Part shown: positions 22,459 to 30,099 of the stretch, in pieces
Numbering within the stretch: the stretch's first letter is position 1
Layout: each line of letters starts with the position of its first letter
Origin: a virus
DNA length: 42,818 nt
Reading direction: 5' to 3' (one strand)
IMG/VR virus record: IMGVR_UViG_3300008448_000191
Location: 1-42,818 of that record
Notes under the pieces: model-generated
The model's input: only the letters and a program-made list of their open reading frames with translations
Told to the model about the DNA's origin: nothing
Database searches by the model: none
Made by a program: the position numbers and the translations under genes

Positions 22459-23421
22459 TCACTCCATCACAAACAGTTTGTTTGCAACCACGTTGGGCTG
22501 GGCATAGTTCAGAAGACGCCAAGCGTTTTCAGGGCTAGTTTCCATTTGTTGCTTAAAGCTGCCCCAGAAGTTTTCAGGTTGCTGAGGAGCAGAAGCAGCA
22601 GGAGGAGCAGGGAACTCACCGTAGTTAGCTTGAACCGGAGCGGTGGGATAACCACGGGTTTCCAGTTGAGCTTCATTTTCGTACACGGGGTACGGACCTT
22701 CAGGACCAAAGAACTTCAGCGTGTAATCGCTAAGAACATCAGGGTTGGTCAGGATTTCGTTATAAGCCAGATTCTCGGTATGCTCAGCAACCGCAAAATC
22801 GGCATAACCACCAATCAGATTTTGTGCACGTTGGCCCCAGGCTACGGCACTATCGAGCATTCCTTCGAGTTGAAGGGCGTACTGGTTTAGCAGAGCCGGA
22901 GCTTCCACCCCGTACGCGTCGATCACCACTCGGCTTTCCTGGCTCAGACCCAGGTAATCCGCTACGTCCGCCAAGGAGGGACTCGAGGAAGTTTGGGAAG
23001 AGCTGGGCAATGAGGCCGGGTTGGTTAATGAGGTCGGGGCTGCCGAGTTCCAGGTAGCTGGGCTGCTGGGCTGTCCGTAATTGGCCGGGGTATAGGTCGT
23101 CGGAGCTGATTGTTGACCCTGGAACGGGGATTGAACTGGTGCGCTCAGCAGGTTCACCACCTTGTTGAACGCCGATTCCCATGGATTCCCCTGAGGAGCT
23201 TCCGCCGGTTGGGATTGGGGGGCGTACTGAGTAGGGGCGGATTGGTAGCTGATATTCGCTTGAGGAATCGCTTGGGGGTAAGCGGTCCCCACTTGGTACG
23301 CCACCGGAGCCGCTTGGTAGCTGCTGGGTGCCGGAGCTGCTGCTGTCACGTAGCTGCTCGGGGCTACTGACGGCTGTGCGGGGCTCATCTGTGGGATCGA
23401 TTGGACGGTAGCGTCCTGCAT
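22459..23421 (-). CDS. Probable scaffold or head assembly protein, nested in the portal gene
   Basis: A 320-residue protein. Its ATG at 23421 has a textbook AAGGAG site seven bases upstream, lying inside the portal reading frame, so the start is well supported although the first 190 residues share DNA with the portal C-terminus in another frame. Residues 1-145 are A/P/Q/S/Y rich and disordered; residues 148-260 are acidic and helical (SLADVADYLGLSQESRVVID, VAWGQRAQNLIGGYADFAVA); the C-terminus is proline rich then charged. Position between portal and capsid and the acidic helical character suggest a scaffold. Confidence 0.65.
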   Translation of the reverse strand: MQDATVQSIPQMSPAQPSVAPSSYVTAAAPAPSSYQAAPVAYQVGTAYPQAIPQANISYQSAPTQYAPQSQPAEAPQGNPWESAFNKVVNLLSAPVQSPFQGQQSAPTTYTPANYGQPSSPATWNSAAPTSLTNPASLPSSSQTSSSPSLADVADYLGLSQESRVVIDAYGVEAPALLNQYALQLEGMLDSAVAWGQRAQNLIGGYADFAVAEHTENLAYNEILTNPDVLSDYTLKFFGPEGPYPVYENEAQLETRGYPTAPVQANYGEFPAPPAASAPQQPENFWGSFKQQMETSPENAWRLLNYAQPNVVANKLFVME

Positions 23422-25168
23422 AACTCATCTCCTTTTGTAAAGCTTCTAGCGTTCGATACAGATACGGGGTTAAATCCAATCTTGGATCCGCAGCCATCGG
23501 AAGATCCGGTGATTGCGGGTGGGGCGTCTGCATCATTCCCCCCACTAGCTTGGCAAACTGAGAGTAAGCACTCTGCAATTCGTTAACCATCCTGAACGGG
23601 AACCCAGATAACATCTCGGCCCGTTCCTCATCCGTCTTAGACGGGAAGAGGTATTTCAGTGCTTCAATGCTATCAACACCTAATTCTTGCAGGTTACGCA
23701 CCACAATGGAGTTGTTGAGGATATCTTGTGTCGAGTCTTCGTACACAGGACCTAGCCAACGCCAAAGCATTGTGACATCCCCGTCAGGAATCAAGCCCAT
23801 GACTCCAGGTGGAATCTGCTGGGCCTGAACACAAGCCATCATTAACTGTTTAACTTTATCGTTATGTTGCTTAAGCGCCTCTTCATATGCGGCAACTTCT
23901 TCTTCGGATGAGCCCTTAGAAGGTGCAACAGGTTTCTCAAGTCCGGCTGCTTGTGCCAGGGTGTTCTTGAATAGTTGCTCTTCTTGGTAAACAATCAATT
24001 CAAGGCAACGGCAGATGCCATGCGTATAGATGGCATTTGCTTTTTTCTTGGAAGTTGCGGAAACACGTCCAAACAGCGACTTGTATTCCGTTGCTGTTAC
24101 GCCAGCAGAAATTGAAAGTTCATCAACGCCACCAAGTGCGGTGCGAATCTCTTCTCGGTACTGCCGTGCAAATGCGTTTTGGTCACCAGTGATGGCATCT
24201 GGAACAATGTAGCCAACACGGTCGTTTGGTTCCAGGTTAGCAATGACGCGTGGCACGCGGATAGTACCGTCAACTCCACGACTGATGGGATCAGACTTAA
24301 ACGTCGACCGGCTTAATGCACTGGGACTATTGAAACCAGAGTTTGCAGCAATGGAGGGGCGCTGAATAGTGGTGTCACCCCCAGCTTCCATCAGGTCCGT
24401 TTTGGGACGTGATGAGAGAAGTGTTGGGTTACCAAAGAACTGCACGTTCTTGCGCATCGTGCGAACCATTTCATCATGAATGACGATATGGTTGGCCATC
24501 GAATCAAAATCTCCGACCCCTTCGGTAGAGAAGCCTTTGGGGTTGTTGAAGATTTCAACGCAAGGGATAAAGCCTAACGTATTTTTAAACGTTTTAGTTT
24601 TCCCTGGCACTGCATAGGAAGGCATGTCAAATGACATTTCACCTTCGGAGTGAGTTTCTTCAATTTCATCAGCTTTAATAGAAAGCCTAATGTAACGCTT
24701 GGCACCTTGGTCGCCTGTTACTGCACCACCAGTGATGCTCTTGATGTTGATATTGTCGTTTAAACCAAAGCCCTTGCGGACTTTGTAACTGTAGATGATC
24801 ACCACCTCATCCAGCTCACCGTCTACGTTGTAATAAGAACGGTATTCGTGAGCACGGAAGTAGTAAAGGCGATAGCTTACCTTAGTAGGACGGATATAAA
24901 AAAGACCCTTCCCGTCACACAAGAAGTATTCCCAAATGGAATCCAGGCGGATATCCATCTTGTTGTACTTCAGTACACGGTCGAGAAAGTCTTTGCGCTG
25001 TGCACCAAAGTTGTCTTGAGACGGGAAGAATTCAACTCCTTGGCGAATGCCAAAAAGTTTCATCTGAGCAATGTGAGAAGCAATGATGCCCGTGTCGACG
25101 CCAACACTCCCATCTTTCTCAAGATAGGAATTAACCATTTCCTTAAGTCGACTTACAGCGTCAGCCAC
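22850..25168 (-). CDS. Portal protein with an overprinted C-terminal extension
   Basis: The 772-residue protein starts with GTG at 25168, five bases after AGAGGAG. Residues 1-560 look like a podovirus-type portal: RVLKYNKMDIRLDSIWEYFL, YYFRAHEYRSYYNVDG, MANHIVIHDEMVRTMRKNVQ, then GGVDELSISAGVTATEYKS, the long-helix region that binds neighbouring subunits. It lies downstream of the large terminase and upstream of the capsid gene, as a portal should. Residues about 583-772 are S/G/P/R rich, apparently disordered, and encoded in the same DNA as the next gene's N-terminus. Portals form the dodecameric DNA gate of the capsid. Confidence 0.82.
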   Translation of the reverse strand: MADAVSRLKEMVNSYLEKDGSVGVDTGIIASHIAQMKLFGIRQGVEFFPSQDNFGAQRKDFLDRVLKYNKMDIRLDSIWEYFLCDGKGLFYIRPTKVSYRLYYFRAHEYRSYYNVDGELDEVVIIYSYKVRKGFGLNDNINIKSITGGAVTGDQGAKRYIRLSIKADEIEETHSEGEMSFDMPSYAVPGKTKTFKNTLGFIPCVEIFNNPKGFSTEGVGDFDSMANHIVIHDEMVRTMRKNVQFFGNPTLLSSRPKTDLMEAGGDTTIQRPSIAANSGFNSPSALSRSTFKSDPISRGVDGTIRVPRVIANLEPNDRVGYIVPDAITGDQNAFARQYREEIRTALGGVDELSISAGVTATEYKSLFGRVSATSKKKANAIYTHGICRCLELIVYQEEQLFKNTLAQAAGLEKPVAPSKGSSEEEVAAYEEALKQHNDKVKQLMMACVQAQQIPPGVMGLIPDGDVTMLWRWLGPVYEDSTQDILNNSIVVRNLQELGVDSIEALKYLFPSKTDEERAEMLSGFPFRMVNELQSAYSQFAKLVGGMMQTPHPQSPDLPMAADPRLDLTPYLYRTLEALQKEMSYAGRYRPIDPTDEPRTAVSSPEQLRDSSSSGTQQLPSGSGGVPSGDRLPPSDSSSEYQLPIRPYSVRPPIPTGGSSSGESMGIGVQQGGEPAERTSSIPVPGSTISSDDLYPGQLRTAQQPSYLELGSPDLINQPGLIAQLFPNFLESLLGGRSGLPGSEPGKPSGDRRVRGGSSGSAKPVRPSTRRNAR

Positions 25169-25203
25169 TATTGCTCCTCTGTTTGATTAATACTAACAAT
25201 AAA

Positions 25204-25665
25204 TCAAGAAATTGTTTTGTTCTGGAATCCAGCGGCTTGCCAAGGCATTGTTGAGCCGGGAGTAGGACCTGGTTTTTCCCACTGAGGACTGGGTCGGAAA
25301 GAAGGGTCGCCAGGGGGCTTAATCATTCCAGGGTTCCAGCCTGGAGCAGGTAATGGAGTATTGGGTCCTTGTGGTATCGCTTGCCCAAGCTGAGCGCCCA
25401 TGAAAAGGCCAGCGTTACCCATTGGAGTTCCCCCCGTTCCAGGTATAGATGCTCCTTGCATGTTTTGACGCATGACTTCCTGAAAACGCTGAAGCCCGCG
25501 TTGTTCCTCAATGGGACCCAGAATACGGTTTAATTTTTCCAGTCCCATGTGATGCTGAAAATCTGCTTGGGACATGGGAAGGCGTGGGTCCTGACCAACA
25601 GGAATTCCGCGAGCCATTAAGTTACCTGGCGCACCAGGGACATTGCTTTCACCTGCGTAATACAT
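25204..25665 (-). CDS. Gly/Pro/Met-rich hypothetical protein (153 residues)
   Basis: An AGAGG site precedes the ATG at 25665. Residues 28-75 are helical and charged (MSQADFQHHMGLEKLNRILG, then EEQRGLQRFQEVMRQNM); the remainder is low-complexity G/P/M/W/Q sequence. It lies between an AbrB-like gene and the portal. Nothing identifies a family. A small head-assembly or chaperone-like component is possible from location alone. Confidence 0.55.
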   Translation of the reverse strand: MYYAGESNVPGAPGNLMARGIPVGQDPRLPMSQADFQHHMGLEKLNRILGPIEEQRGLQRFQEVMRQNMQGASIPGTGGTPMGNAGLFMGAQLGQAIPQGPNTPLPAPGWNPGMIKPPGDPSFRPSPQWEKPGPTPGSTMPWQAAGFQNKTIS

Positions 25666-25688
25666 CTAAGCCTCTCTTTGTTTCTATT

Positions 25689-25871
25689 TTACTCTTCTAT
25701 TACTTCGTAACCAGAGCAATCATTGACTTTGTTAAGAATAATACCATTACCTTTTACGTCCCAGTTAAGAATATCCCCCTCTTGCCAGCCAAGCTCGTCA
25801 ACCACCTCATCGGGTAGCGTAATGTATTGATCTCCGTTTTCGTCCTCCTGGATCTCCAAGATGTAACTCAT
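25689..25871 (-). CDS. AbrB/SpoVT-type DNA-binding protein
   Basis: A 60-residue protein whose residues 15-49 (YITLPDEVVDELGWQEGDIL, then NWDVKGNGIILNKV) match the swapped-hairpin AbrB/MazE fold: a YITLP strand, LGWxEGD turn and a second hairpin. I recall near-identical short proteins from myovirus-type cyanophages. AbrB-fold proteins act as dimeric transcription regulators or antitoxins; no toxin partner is adjacent, so a regulatory role is more likely. It overlaps the upstream membrane-coiled-coil gene by four bases (ATGA), implying coupled translation. Confidence 0.78.
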   Translation of the reverse strand: MSYILEIQEDENGDQYITLPDEVVDELGWQEGDILNWDVKGNGIILNKVNDCSGYEVIEE

Positions 25872-26161
25872 TTTTCCAAAAGCTTTTCCATTAGCTTATC
25901 AAGCTTATTGTTGATCTGCTTAAAGTTATCATGCATTTCTTTTATTTCCCTGAGGAAGTCAACCTTCAATACATACTCCAGTGGCATGCGATTGATTTGA
26001 TCTTCCAAAATATCAATCCTTCGTTTTTGAGAATTGATATAATCATAAGCGCTTTTTAATCGCTCTTGCTGTCTATCTAATAATTTATTTACTGCCCAGC
26101 TACCGCCTGTGACAGCAGAAATAACTGTGGTTAAACCAAGTGCAAGATATTCTGGTCCCAC
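25868..26161 (-). CDS. Membrane-anchored coiled-coil protein, possible holin or spanin-like component
   Basis: Starting at GTG 26161, the 97-residue protein has one transmembrane helix at residues 5-26 (YLALGLTTVISAVTGGSWAV) and then a continuous charged coiled coil to the end (KSAYDYINSQKRRIDILEDQ, then EMHDNFKQINNKLDKLMEK). The N-anchor plus long coil recalls inner-membrane spanin subunits; a holin or a membrane-tethered assembly factor are alternatives. It lies between the large terminase and the AbrB-like gene, away from the lysozyme. No outer-membrane lipoprotein partner is seen. Confidence 0.6.
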   Translation of the reverse strand: MGPEYLALGLTTVISAVTGGSWAVNKLLDRQQERLKSAYDYINSQKRRIDILEDQINRMPLEYVLKVDFLREIKEMHDNFKQINNKLDKLMEKLLEK

Positions 26162-26199
26162 TGAAATAAAAAAAATTATTTTATTTATTTATTTTAGGA

Positions 26200-27726
26200 T
26201 CAGTAATCAAGCTGCAATTGTCCCTTCCTTGCCAGGCCTGTTACCAACCAGACAAGTGCATCAACACAGTCATCGTGACTACTGACACCAAAGTTGGTTA
26301 GTTCTTCAAACATCGCAGTGAAGTTACGGTAGCGATTGAAAATAATCTTACGATCTTCAAACATGCCGATAATTCCACGGAAACGCGCCAGCTTATCTGC
26401 GCGGAATCCTTTGACGGGGTGCCAGATCAAGTTATACAATCCTTCGTTACTTAAACAAACACGCTTAAAGTCTGCTTCTAGCGATGCTTGGTATTGAACA
26501 GCTTCGGACCATATATCGCAAGTTGAATAAGTAGGGAAATAATTGCCACTGTCATCACGACCAAGAATAGACCAATCATTGAGAAGCTCCTTCATTGCAT
26601 CTAGTTTTTCCAAATTACCCATTACTCGAATACGTCGGTAATCGATAATATGAATGCGGTCGCCAATGCGACCACCAAGGACCATGACTGTGTAATCGTT
26701 CTTTTCCTTGATGCCAGCAGACAAGTCAACGCCAATACCAAGGGCATCGAACTCTGTGGAGATTTCAGCTTTGACAATCAATTCAGGTGCCAACGAAAGT
26801 TCGTTTTGCCTGATAATTTGATTCATGTACTGGAACGAAAAAGCAATAGGCGCTTGTCGTTTCTTTTCTTTTAAATAGTCCAATGACCACATCTCTGGCC
26901 AGTAAGACATCTCTTCACCGGTCTTAGGGTCATTGTAAATTGCTGACAGAATAATCTGCTGCCAATTGTTTTGTTCGTTGAACGTAGTGGAGTGAATGTC
27001 ATCATGCCTGAAGCGGGTACCAAGGCAGATGGCACGTGCTCCTTCAAACATCGTTGGTGCGATCACCGCGTTCCAGTTGTCCTGCATCATTTTTCTGATG
27101 TCAGGGTTTGCAATATCAGCGGCTGATTTGATGGCGTCATCAATCATTACCAAGTGCGAACGCTTGGAGGTCACTGAACCTTTTAAGCCTGCCGCACAAA
27201 GCGTAAATTGTTCGTCACCGGTTACGTCGATGCCGGCAAACTTATGGTCAATAGACCAATACTCATTACTGGTTACGTTCTTAAGAAGACGTACTGTTGG
27301 AAAGACTTCTTGATATCGTTTGCTTTCAATGATTCGTTTGATTGTTGCAGACTTAGAGCGTGCAATATCAACGGTATAAGAAAGGTAAAGAATCTGCAGA
27401 GGTAACTTAGCTGTCGTATGGATGCCAATTGCCCAGGCAGTTAACAAGCCAAGTACAGTGCTTTTCGCTGAACCACGAGGAGCAAGTAGGTCAACGTTAG
27501 GCCCAGCAATTTTAATTAGACAGGAACTATCTTGATCTGTTACGAACTTACGGTGCCACTCTTTGTGGTGTTCCGCTGGAGGTTTATCGGCTACATACTC
27601 ACAGAAATAACCGAAGTCATCCCTTGCACGTTGGAGTGAATCCTCGTTCTTATTTTCCCTTACTTTGTAGTTCTTGGAGGCAGCACGTGCGTTGCGCCTG
27701 TAAGCAAGGTGAAGATAAGAAGGCAC
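26200..27726 (-). CDS. terL: Terminase large subunit (packaging ATPase/nuclease)
   Basis: The 508-residue protein drives DNA into the capsid. The Walker A motif APRGSAKST is at 82-90, Walker B HLVMIDDAI at 191-199 (D196, D197), and coupling motif CLGTRFRHDDIH near 234-245. The C-terminal nuclease domain has GVDLSAG with D334 and a late DDCVDALVWL with the expected acidic residues. The start is GTG at 27726; no in-frame ATG lies nearby. It is preceded by small genes that may include the small subunit and followed by the membrane coiled-coil gene. Length is normal for the family. Confidence 0.93.
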   Translation of the reverse strand: MPSYLHLAYRRNARAASKNYKVRENKNEDSLQRARDDFGYFCEYVADKPPAEHHKEWHRKFVTDQDSSCLIKIAGPNVDLLAPRGSAKSTVLGLLTAWAIGIHTTAKLPLQILYLSYTVDIARSKSATIKRIIESKRYQEVFPTVRLLKNVTSNEYWSIDHKFAGIDVTGDEQFTLCAAGLKGSVTSKRSHLVMIDDAIKSAADIANPDIRKMMQDNWNAVIAPTMFEGARAICLGTRFRHDDIHSTTFNEQNNWQQIILSAIYNDPKTGEEMSYWPEMWSLDYLKEKKRQAPIAFSFQYMNQIIRQNELSLAPELIVKAEISTEFDALGIGVDLSAGIKEKNDYTVMVLGGRIGDRIHIIDYRRIRVMGNLEKLDAMKELLNDWSILGRDDSGNYFPTYSTCDIWSEAVQYQASLEADFKRVCLSNEGLYNLIWHPVKGFRADKLARFRGIIGMFEDRKIIFNRYRNFTAMFEELTNFGVSSHDDCVDALVWLVTGLARKGQLQLDY

Positions 27727-27755
27727 TCTATGTTTGCAATTAAGTTAATACTAAC

Positions 27756-27905
27756 TTATTTCTTAGAACGTGACTCTTTAAACTTGCGTGCTTTTTCCAA
27801 GGCGGCCTTGTGTTTTTCCTTGTCGTTCATCTGCGAGCCGTCCTCCTTCTTCGCTTCGGTCTTCTTGAAGTGTGCCAGGAGCTGCGGGGGCATTTTGTTT
27901 GCCAT
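27756..27905 (-). CDS. Small cyanophage-type charged protein (MPPQLLAHF), nested start
   Basis: A 49-residue frame from ATG 27905 (GAGG just upstream) reads MANKMPPQLLAHFKKTEAKK and then NDKEKHKAALEKARKFKE. The MPPxLLxxFKKxE...KAALEKAR pattern is one I recall from short conserved cyanophage proteins located next to terminase genes. It lies in a different frame from the 99-residue gene that starts at 28077, overlapping it by 128 bases, and ends 30 bases before the terminase start. It is basic, helical and of unknown function. Confidence 0.68.
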   Translation of the reverse strand: MANKMPPQLLAHFKKTEAKKEDGSQMNDKEKHKAALEKARKFKESRSKK

Positions 27906-28077
27906 TTACCTCGGTATCTGGTGGGGTAGTACCAAACATTGCTTTAGCTGTACTAGCGATATCACTAGCGCCAGCAACGTTCTGGGTAGGGCCAAGACCC
28001 ATGCGTTCCCGTTGAAGGTTGCGAACGATGCTTGGCATACGCCCAGCAAGATCAGGGATATCTGTAGAAGCAGACAT
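27778..28077 (-). CDS. Hypothetical small protein upstream of terminase (99 residues)
   Basis: The first 57 residues (DIPDLAGRMPSIVRNLQRER, then ASDIASTAKAMFGTTPP) look natural. The last 42 are encoded in DNA that also encodes the nested 49-residue gene and are rich in G, Q, R and D, as expected of an out-of-frame reading. It follows the candidate small terminase by 30 bases. No family recognised. It may contribute to packaging given its surroundings. The C-terminus should be treated as uncertain until homologues are compared. Confidence 0.5.
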   Translation of the reverse strand: MSASTDIPDLAGRMPSIVRNLQRERMGLGPTQNVAGASDIASTAKAMFGTTPPDTEVNGKQNAPAAPGTLQEDRSEEGGRLADERQGKTQGRLGKSTQV

Positions 28078-28107
28078 TGTTTTGGTCTTTTGTTTATTTT
28101 AAGAGTA

Positions 28108-28713
28108 CTACTCTTCGAGTTGCATGCGAGCCCATACGCTCATCGATGCTTCGTGCAAGGGGATTTCAATAGGATCATCTTTGAAGATAAATACTAACTC
28201 ACGAATAGCGCGATCAGCGCCAGCCATCAGTAAGCCCTTGCGATCCCTAGAAGAGGTGAAGAGATCTAATTGAGCAATAGTTCCACGAAGCTCTTTTTGC
28301 ATGCTGGCGATCCTGGCGACACCCGCATCTCGCTTGACGATATCATCCTCAACAGCTTGTCGTAACTTTCGAATATCTTCCTGCATCTCCTCAATTTCAT
28401 TGAGAAGAACTTTTCTATGATCAGGCTTTTCAAACTCGCTGTTTACCCATAGGTCACACGCAACAATGCTCCCTTCATAGCCAAGGAATCTGGCATAGAG
28501 GAAGCATTCAATAACAGAATTGTTATCCTTGCAGAAAGAAAGGTAAGCCTCTTCGGATGCACTGTCCAGATTATCGATCCAGGTTTTAAAAACCTCAATA
28601 TCGATAAGCTCGCTGGGCCTGGGAGTAATCGCGTGCTTCGTCCCTCTCGCCGAACTCCTGGGCTTGTTCAGCGGACTGACGCTGCTCTGTTGCTCCTCGC
28701 GTGATGGTTTCAC
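28108..28713 (-). CDS. Candidate terminase small subunit (201 residues)
   Basis: The start is GTG 28713, supported by AAGGAG nine bases upstream, which places it 119 bases inside the previous gene in another frame. Residues 1-35 are disordered. Residues 38-100 are a compact helical domain (EVFKTWIDNLDSASEEAYLS, YARFLGYEGSIVACDLW), 102-150 a coiled coil (LLNEIEEMQEDIRKLRQAV) and 155-201 a further helical region. DNA-binding N-terminus plus oligomerising coiled coil directly upstream of terL fits a small terminase, which recognises viral DNA. No signature was recognised, so this is positional inference. Confidence 0.5.
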   Translation of the reverse strand: MKPSREEQQSSVSPLNKPRSSARGTKHAITPRPSELIDIEVFKTWIDNLDSASEEAYLSFCKDNNSVIECFLYARFLGYEGSIVACDLWVNSEFEKPDHRKVLLNEIEEMQEDIRKLRQAVEDDIVKRDAGVARIASMQKELRGTIAQLDLFTSSRDRKGLLMAGADRAIRELVFIFKDDPIEIPLHEASMSVWARMQLEE

Positions 28714-28876
28714 GTTCTTGTGCTCCTTGTTCCTTCATTTTCTCCTTGGAAGAACCAACGGAGACATCTTGGAAGATCTTAGCAGCAGCAGCAGCTTTCT
28801 TGGCTTTCTCTTCATCAAATAGAAGAGAATACGGATCATCGGCGTAATCCGAACCAGTGTTAATAAAACTGTTCAT
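28595..28876 (-). CDS. Charged helical protein (93 residues) overlapping the next gene
   Basis: The protein has an acidic N-terminus (DYADDPYSLLFDEEKAKKAA), an alanine-rich helix and a long, highly charged Q/E/R segment (ERETITRGATEQRQSAEQAQ) likely to be helical or disordered. It overlaps the next gene by 119 bases. It lies in the packaging cluster. No known family. Confidence 0.55.
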   Translation of the reverse strand: MNSFINTGSDYADDPYSLLFDEEKAKKAAAAAKIFQDVSVGSSKEKMKEQGAQERETITRGATEQRQSAEQAQEFGERDEARDYSQAQRAYRY

Positions 28877-28881
28877 TTAAG

Positions 28882-29052
28882 CTACTGCCTTGGTTCTTTT
28901 GTATCGTTTGCGCCGAAAGTATCTTCGGTTGTTTCAGGTTCTTTTTCAGAACGTTTCTTGGCAAATTGATAAGCAACTTCTGCCGCCTTTTTGTACAGAT
29001 TTAAATCTGCACCCTCGGTAGGCTGAGCCTTGGGATCGGCAGAAGTTTGCAT
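28882..29052 (-). CDS. Small hypothetical protein (56 residues)
   Basis: A frame from ATG 29052, two bases after the previous stop, encodes 56 residues: MQTSADPKAQPTEGADL, a central helix (LYKKAAEVAYQFAKKRSE) and an acidic tail ending NDTKEPRQ, with a TAG stop at 28882-28884. Tight spacing to both neighbours and balanced composition argue that it is a real gene. No family is recognised. Confidence 0.65.
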   Translation of the reverse strand: MQTSADPKAQPTEGADLNLYKKAAEVAYQFAKKRSEKEPETTEDTFGANDTKEPRQ

Positions 29053-29054
29053 TA

Positions 29055-29309
29055 TCAGAAGTTGCTCATCATGCTAGCAAGACCTTGTGTCATGGTGCCA
29101 CGGCGGCCCTCAACACTCTCTTGGCGCTTCTGACGCATCTTGGAACCTTCCAGGCGGCCCAGGAGGCCTTCGAATTCACCGATGTCAAAAGATTTAGTAC
29201 CATACTCACCTTCGGCAGCTTGCTTCTTGAGAGCGGTTGCAGTTGCGGCATCAATTTCGCCGCGTGCAAGGGCGGCATTGATACCAGCAATAGTATCGGA
29301 ATAGGCCAT
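29055..29309 (-). CDS. Hypothetical protein (84 residues)
   Basis: A small, alanine/glycine/arginine-containing helical protein (DTIAGINAALARGEIDAATA, FEGLLGRLEGSKMRQKR, then TMTQGLASMMSNF). It is the first of several short genes between the internal-virion group and the packaging group, two bases before the next start. It has no recognisable domain. Confidence 0.55.
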   Translation of the reverse strand: MAYSDTIAGINAALARGEIDAATATALKKQAAEGEYGTKSFDIGEFEGLLGRLEGSKMRQKRQESVEGRRGTMTQGLASMMSNF

Positions 29310-29364
29310 GTTTACCTACAGTGTTTCTTAAAGTATAGCAAAAGCTATTTTTTAATTATAACAA

Positions 29365-30075
29365 TTAGAAATTAAAAGCTCCCATTAAACCTTGGTAGAT
29401 ACCAGCCCTTCCTGCAATACGTGCAATATCGCGCCCACCCGCTTGACGAGTTTCTTCCTGTTTCAAGCCAAACTCACCACGAGTTTTTTCTACATCTCGT
29501 GAAGTTTCTCCTTGAATATTTGCAACATCTTTTAAACCGGCATTAACAATTGATTGAAGATCAAGATTGTTTTTAGCGCGGATATTTTCAACGTTTTCTG
29601 CAGTTATTCCTGCACGATCTGCTACATATTTGCGTGCCCGTTCATCTGCAGCGTAACCAAATGTTTGAGCCCCAGCTTGAATCCCTGCAATATTTTCATT
29701 ACTTGAACCTCGTAAAATTTCCAGCTCTTTATCAATACCGCCTTGCAAATTTCTAATATATGCTTCAGATTCAACATTAAATTGATCGCGGGACATTGTG
29801 CGTCCCTGAAAATCAACAAAATCGTTAGTTACAATTGGATCAAGATCAGGGTCAGGTGTCACTGTTGTTTGTGCACTAGACGCTCCCCCGGCCTTAACAT
29901 AGTCACGCGCATTATCACCGAGACGCACACCTCCTTGATTTTGGGCATAATTCTGAGCTTTATTGACAGAAAATCCTTTATCTTCAAATCGTTTTAATTC
30001 GTTTTTACTGATATTGGCACCAAAACTTTCGAGAAGTTTTTGAGCCCTTTCTTTTTCCTGTCTAGATTGCGGCAT
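29365..30075 (-). CDS. Helical virion-like protein (236 residues)
   Basis: The N-terminus is basic and helical (RQEKERAQKLLESFGANISK); residues 100-230 form a long Q/E/R/N-rich helix with the flavour of a coiled coil (ESEAYIRNLQGGIDKELEIL, ENIRAKNNLDLQSIVNAG, then a TSRDVEKTRGEFGLKQEETR stretch); the end is short and hydrophobic (GRAGIYQGLMGAFNF). A helical rod with a membrane-active tip is common in ejected proteins. It is read in the late direction beside other such proteins. No family recognised. Confidence 0.6.
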   Translation of the reverse strand: MPQSRQEKERAQKLLESFGANISKNELKRFEDKGFSVNKAQNYAQNQGGVRLGDNARDYVKAGGASSAQTTVTPDPDLDPIVTNDFVDFQGRTMSRDQFNVESEAYIRNLQGGIDKELEILRGSSNENIAGIQAGAQTFGYAADERARKYVADRAGITAENVENIRAKNNLDLQSIVNAGLKDVANIQGETSRDVEKTRGEFGLKQEETRQAGGRDIARIAGRAGIYQGLMGAFNF

Positions 30076-30099
30076 GACTATCTTTTTTTATATTATAAA

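Noticed and set aside
27709-28197. 162-codon plus-strand frame
   Set aside because: Antisense to three consecutive late genes around the terminase start; no start signal.
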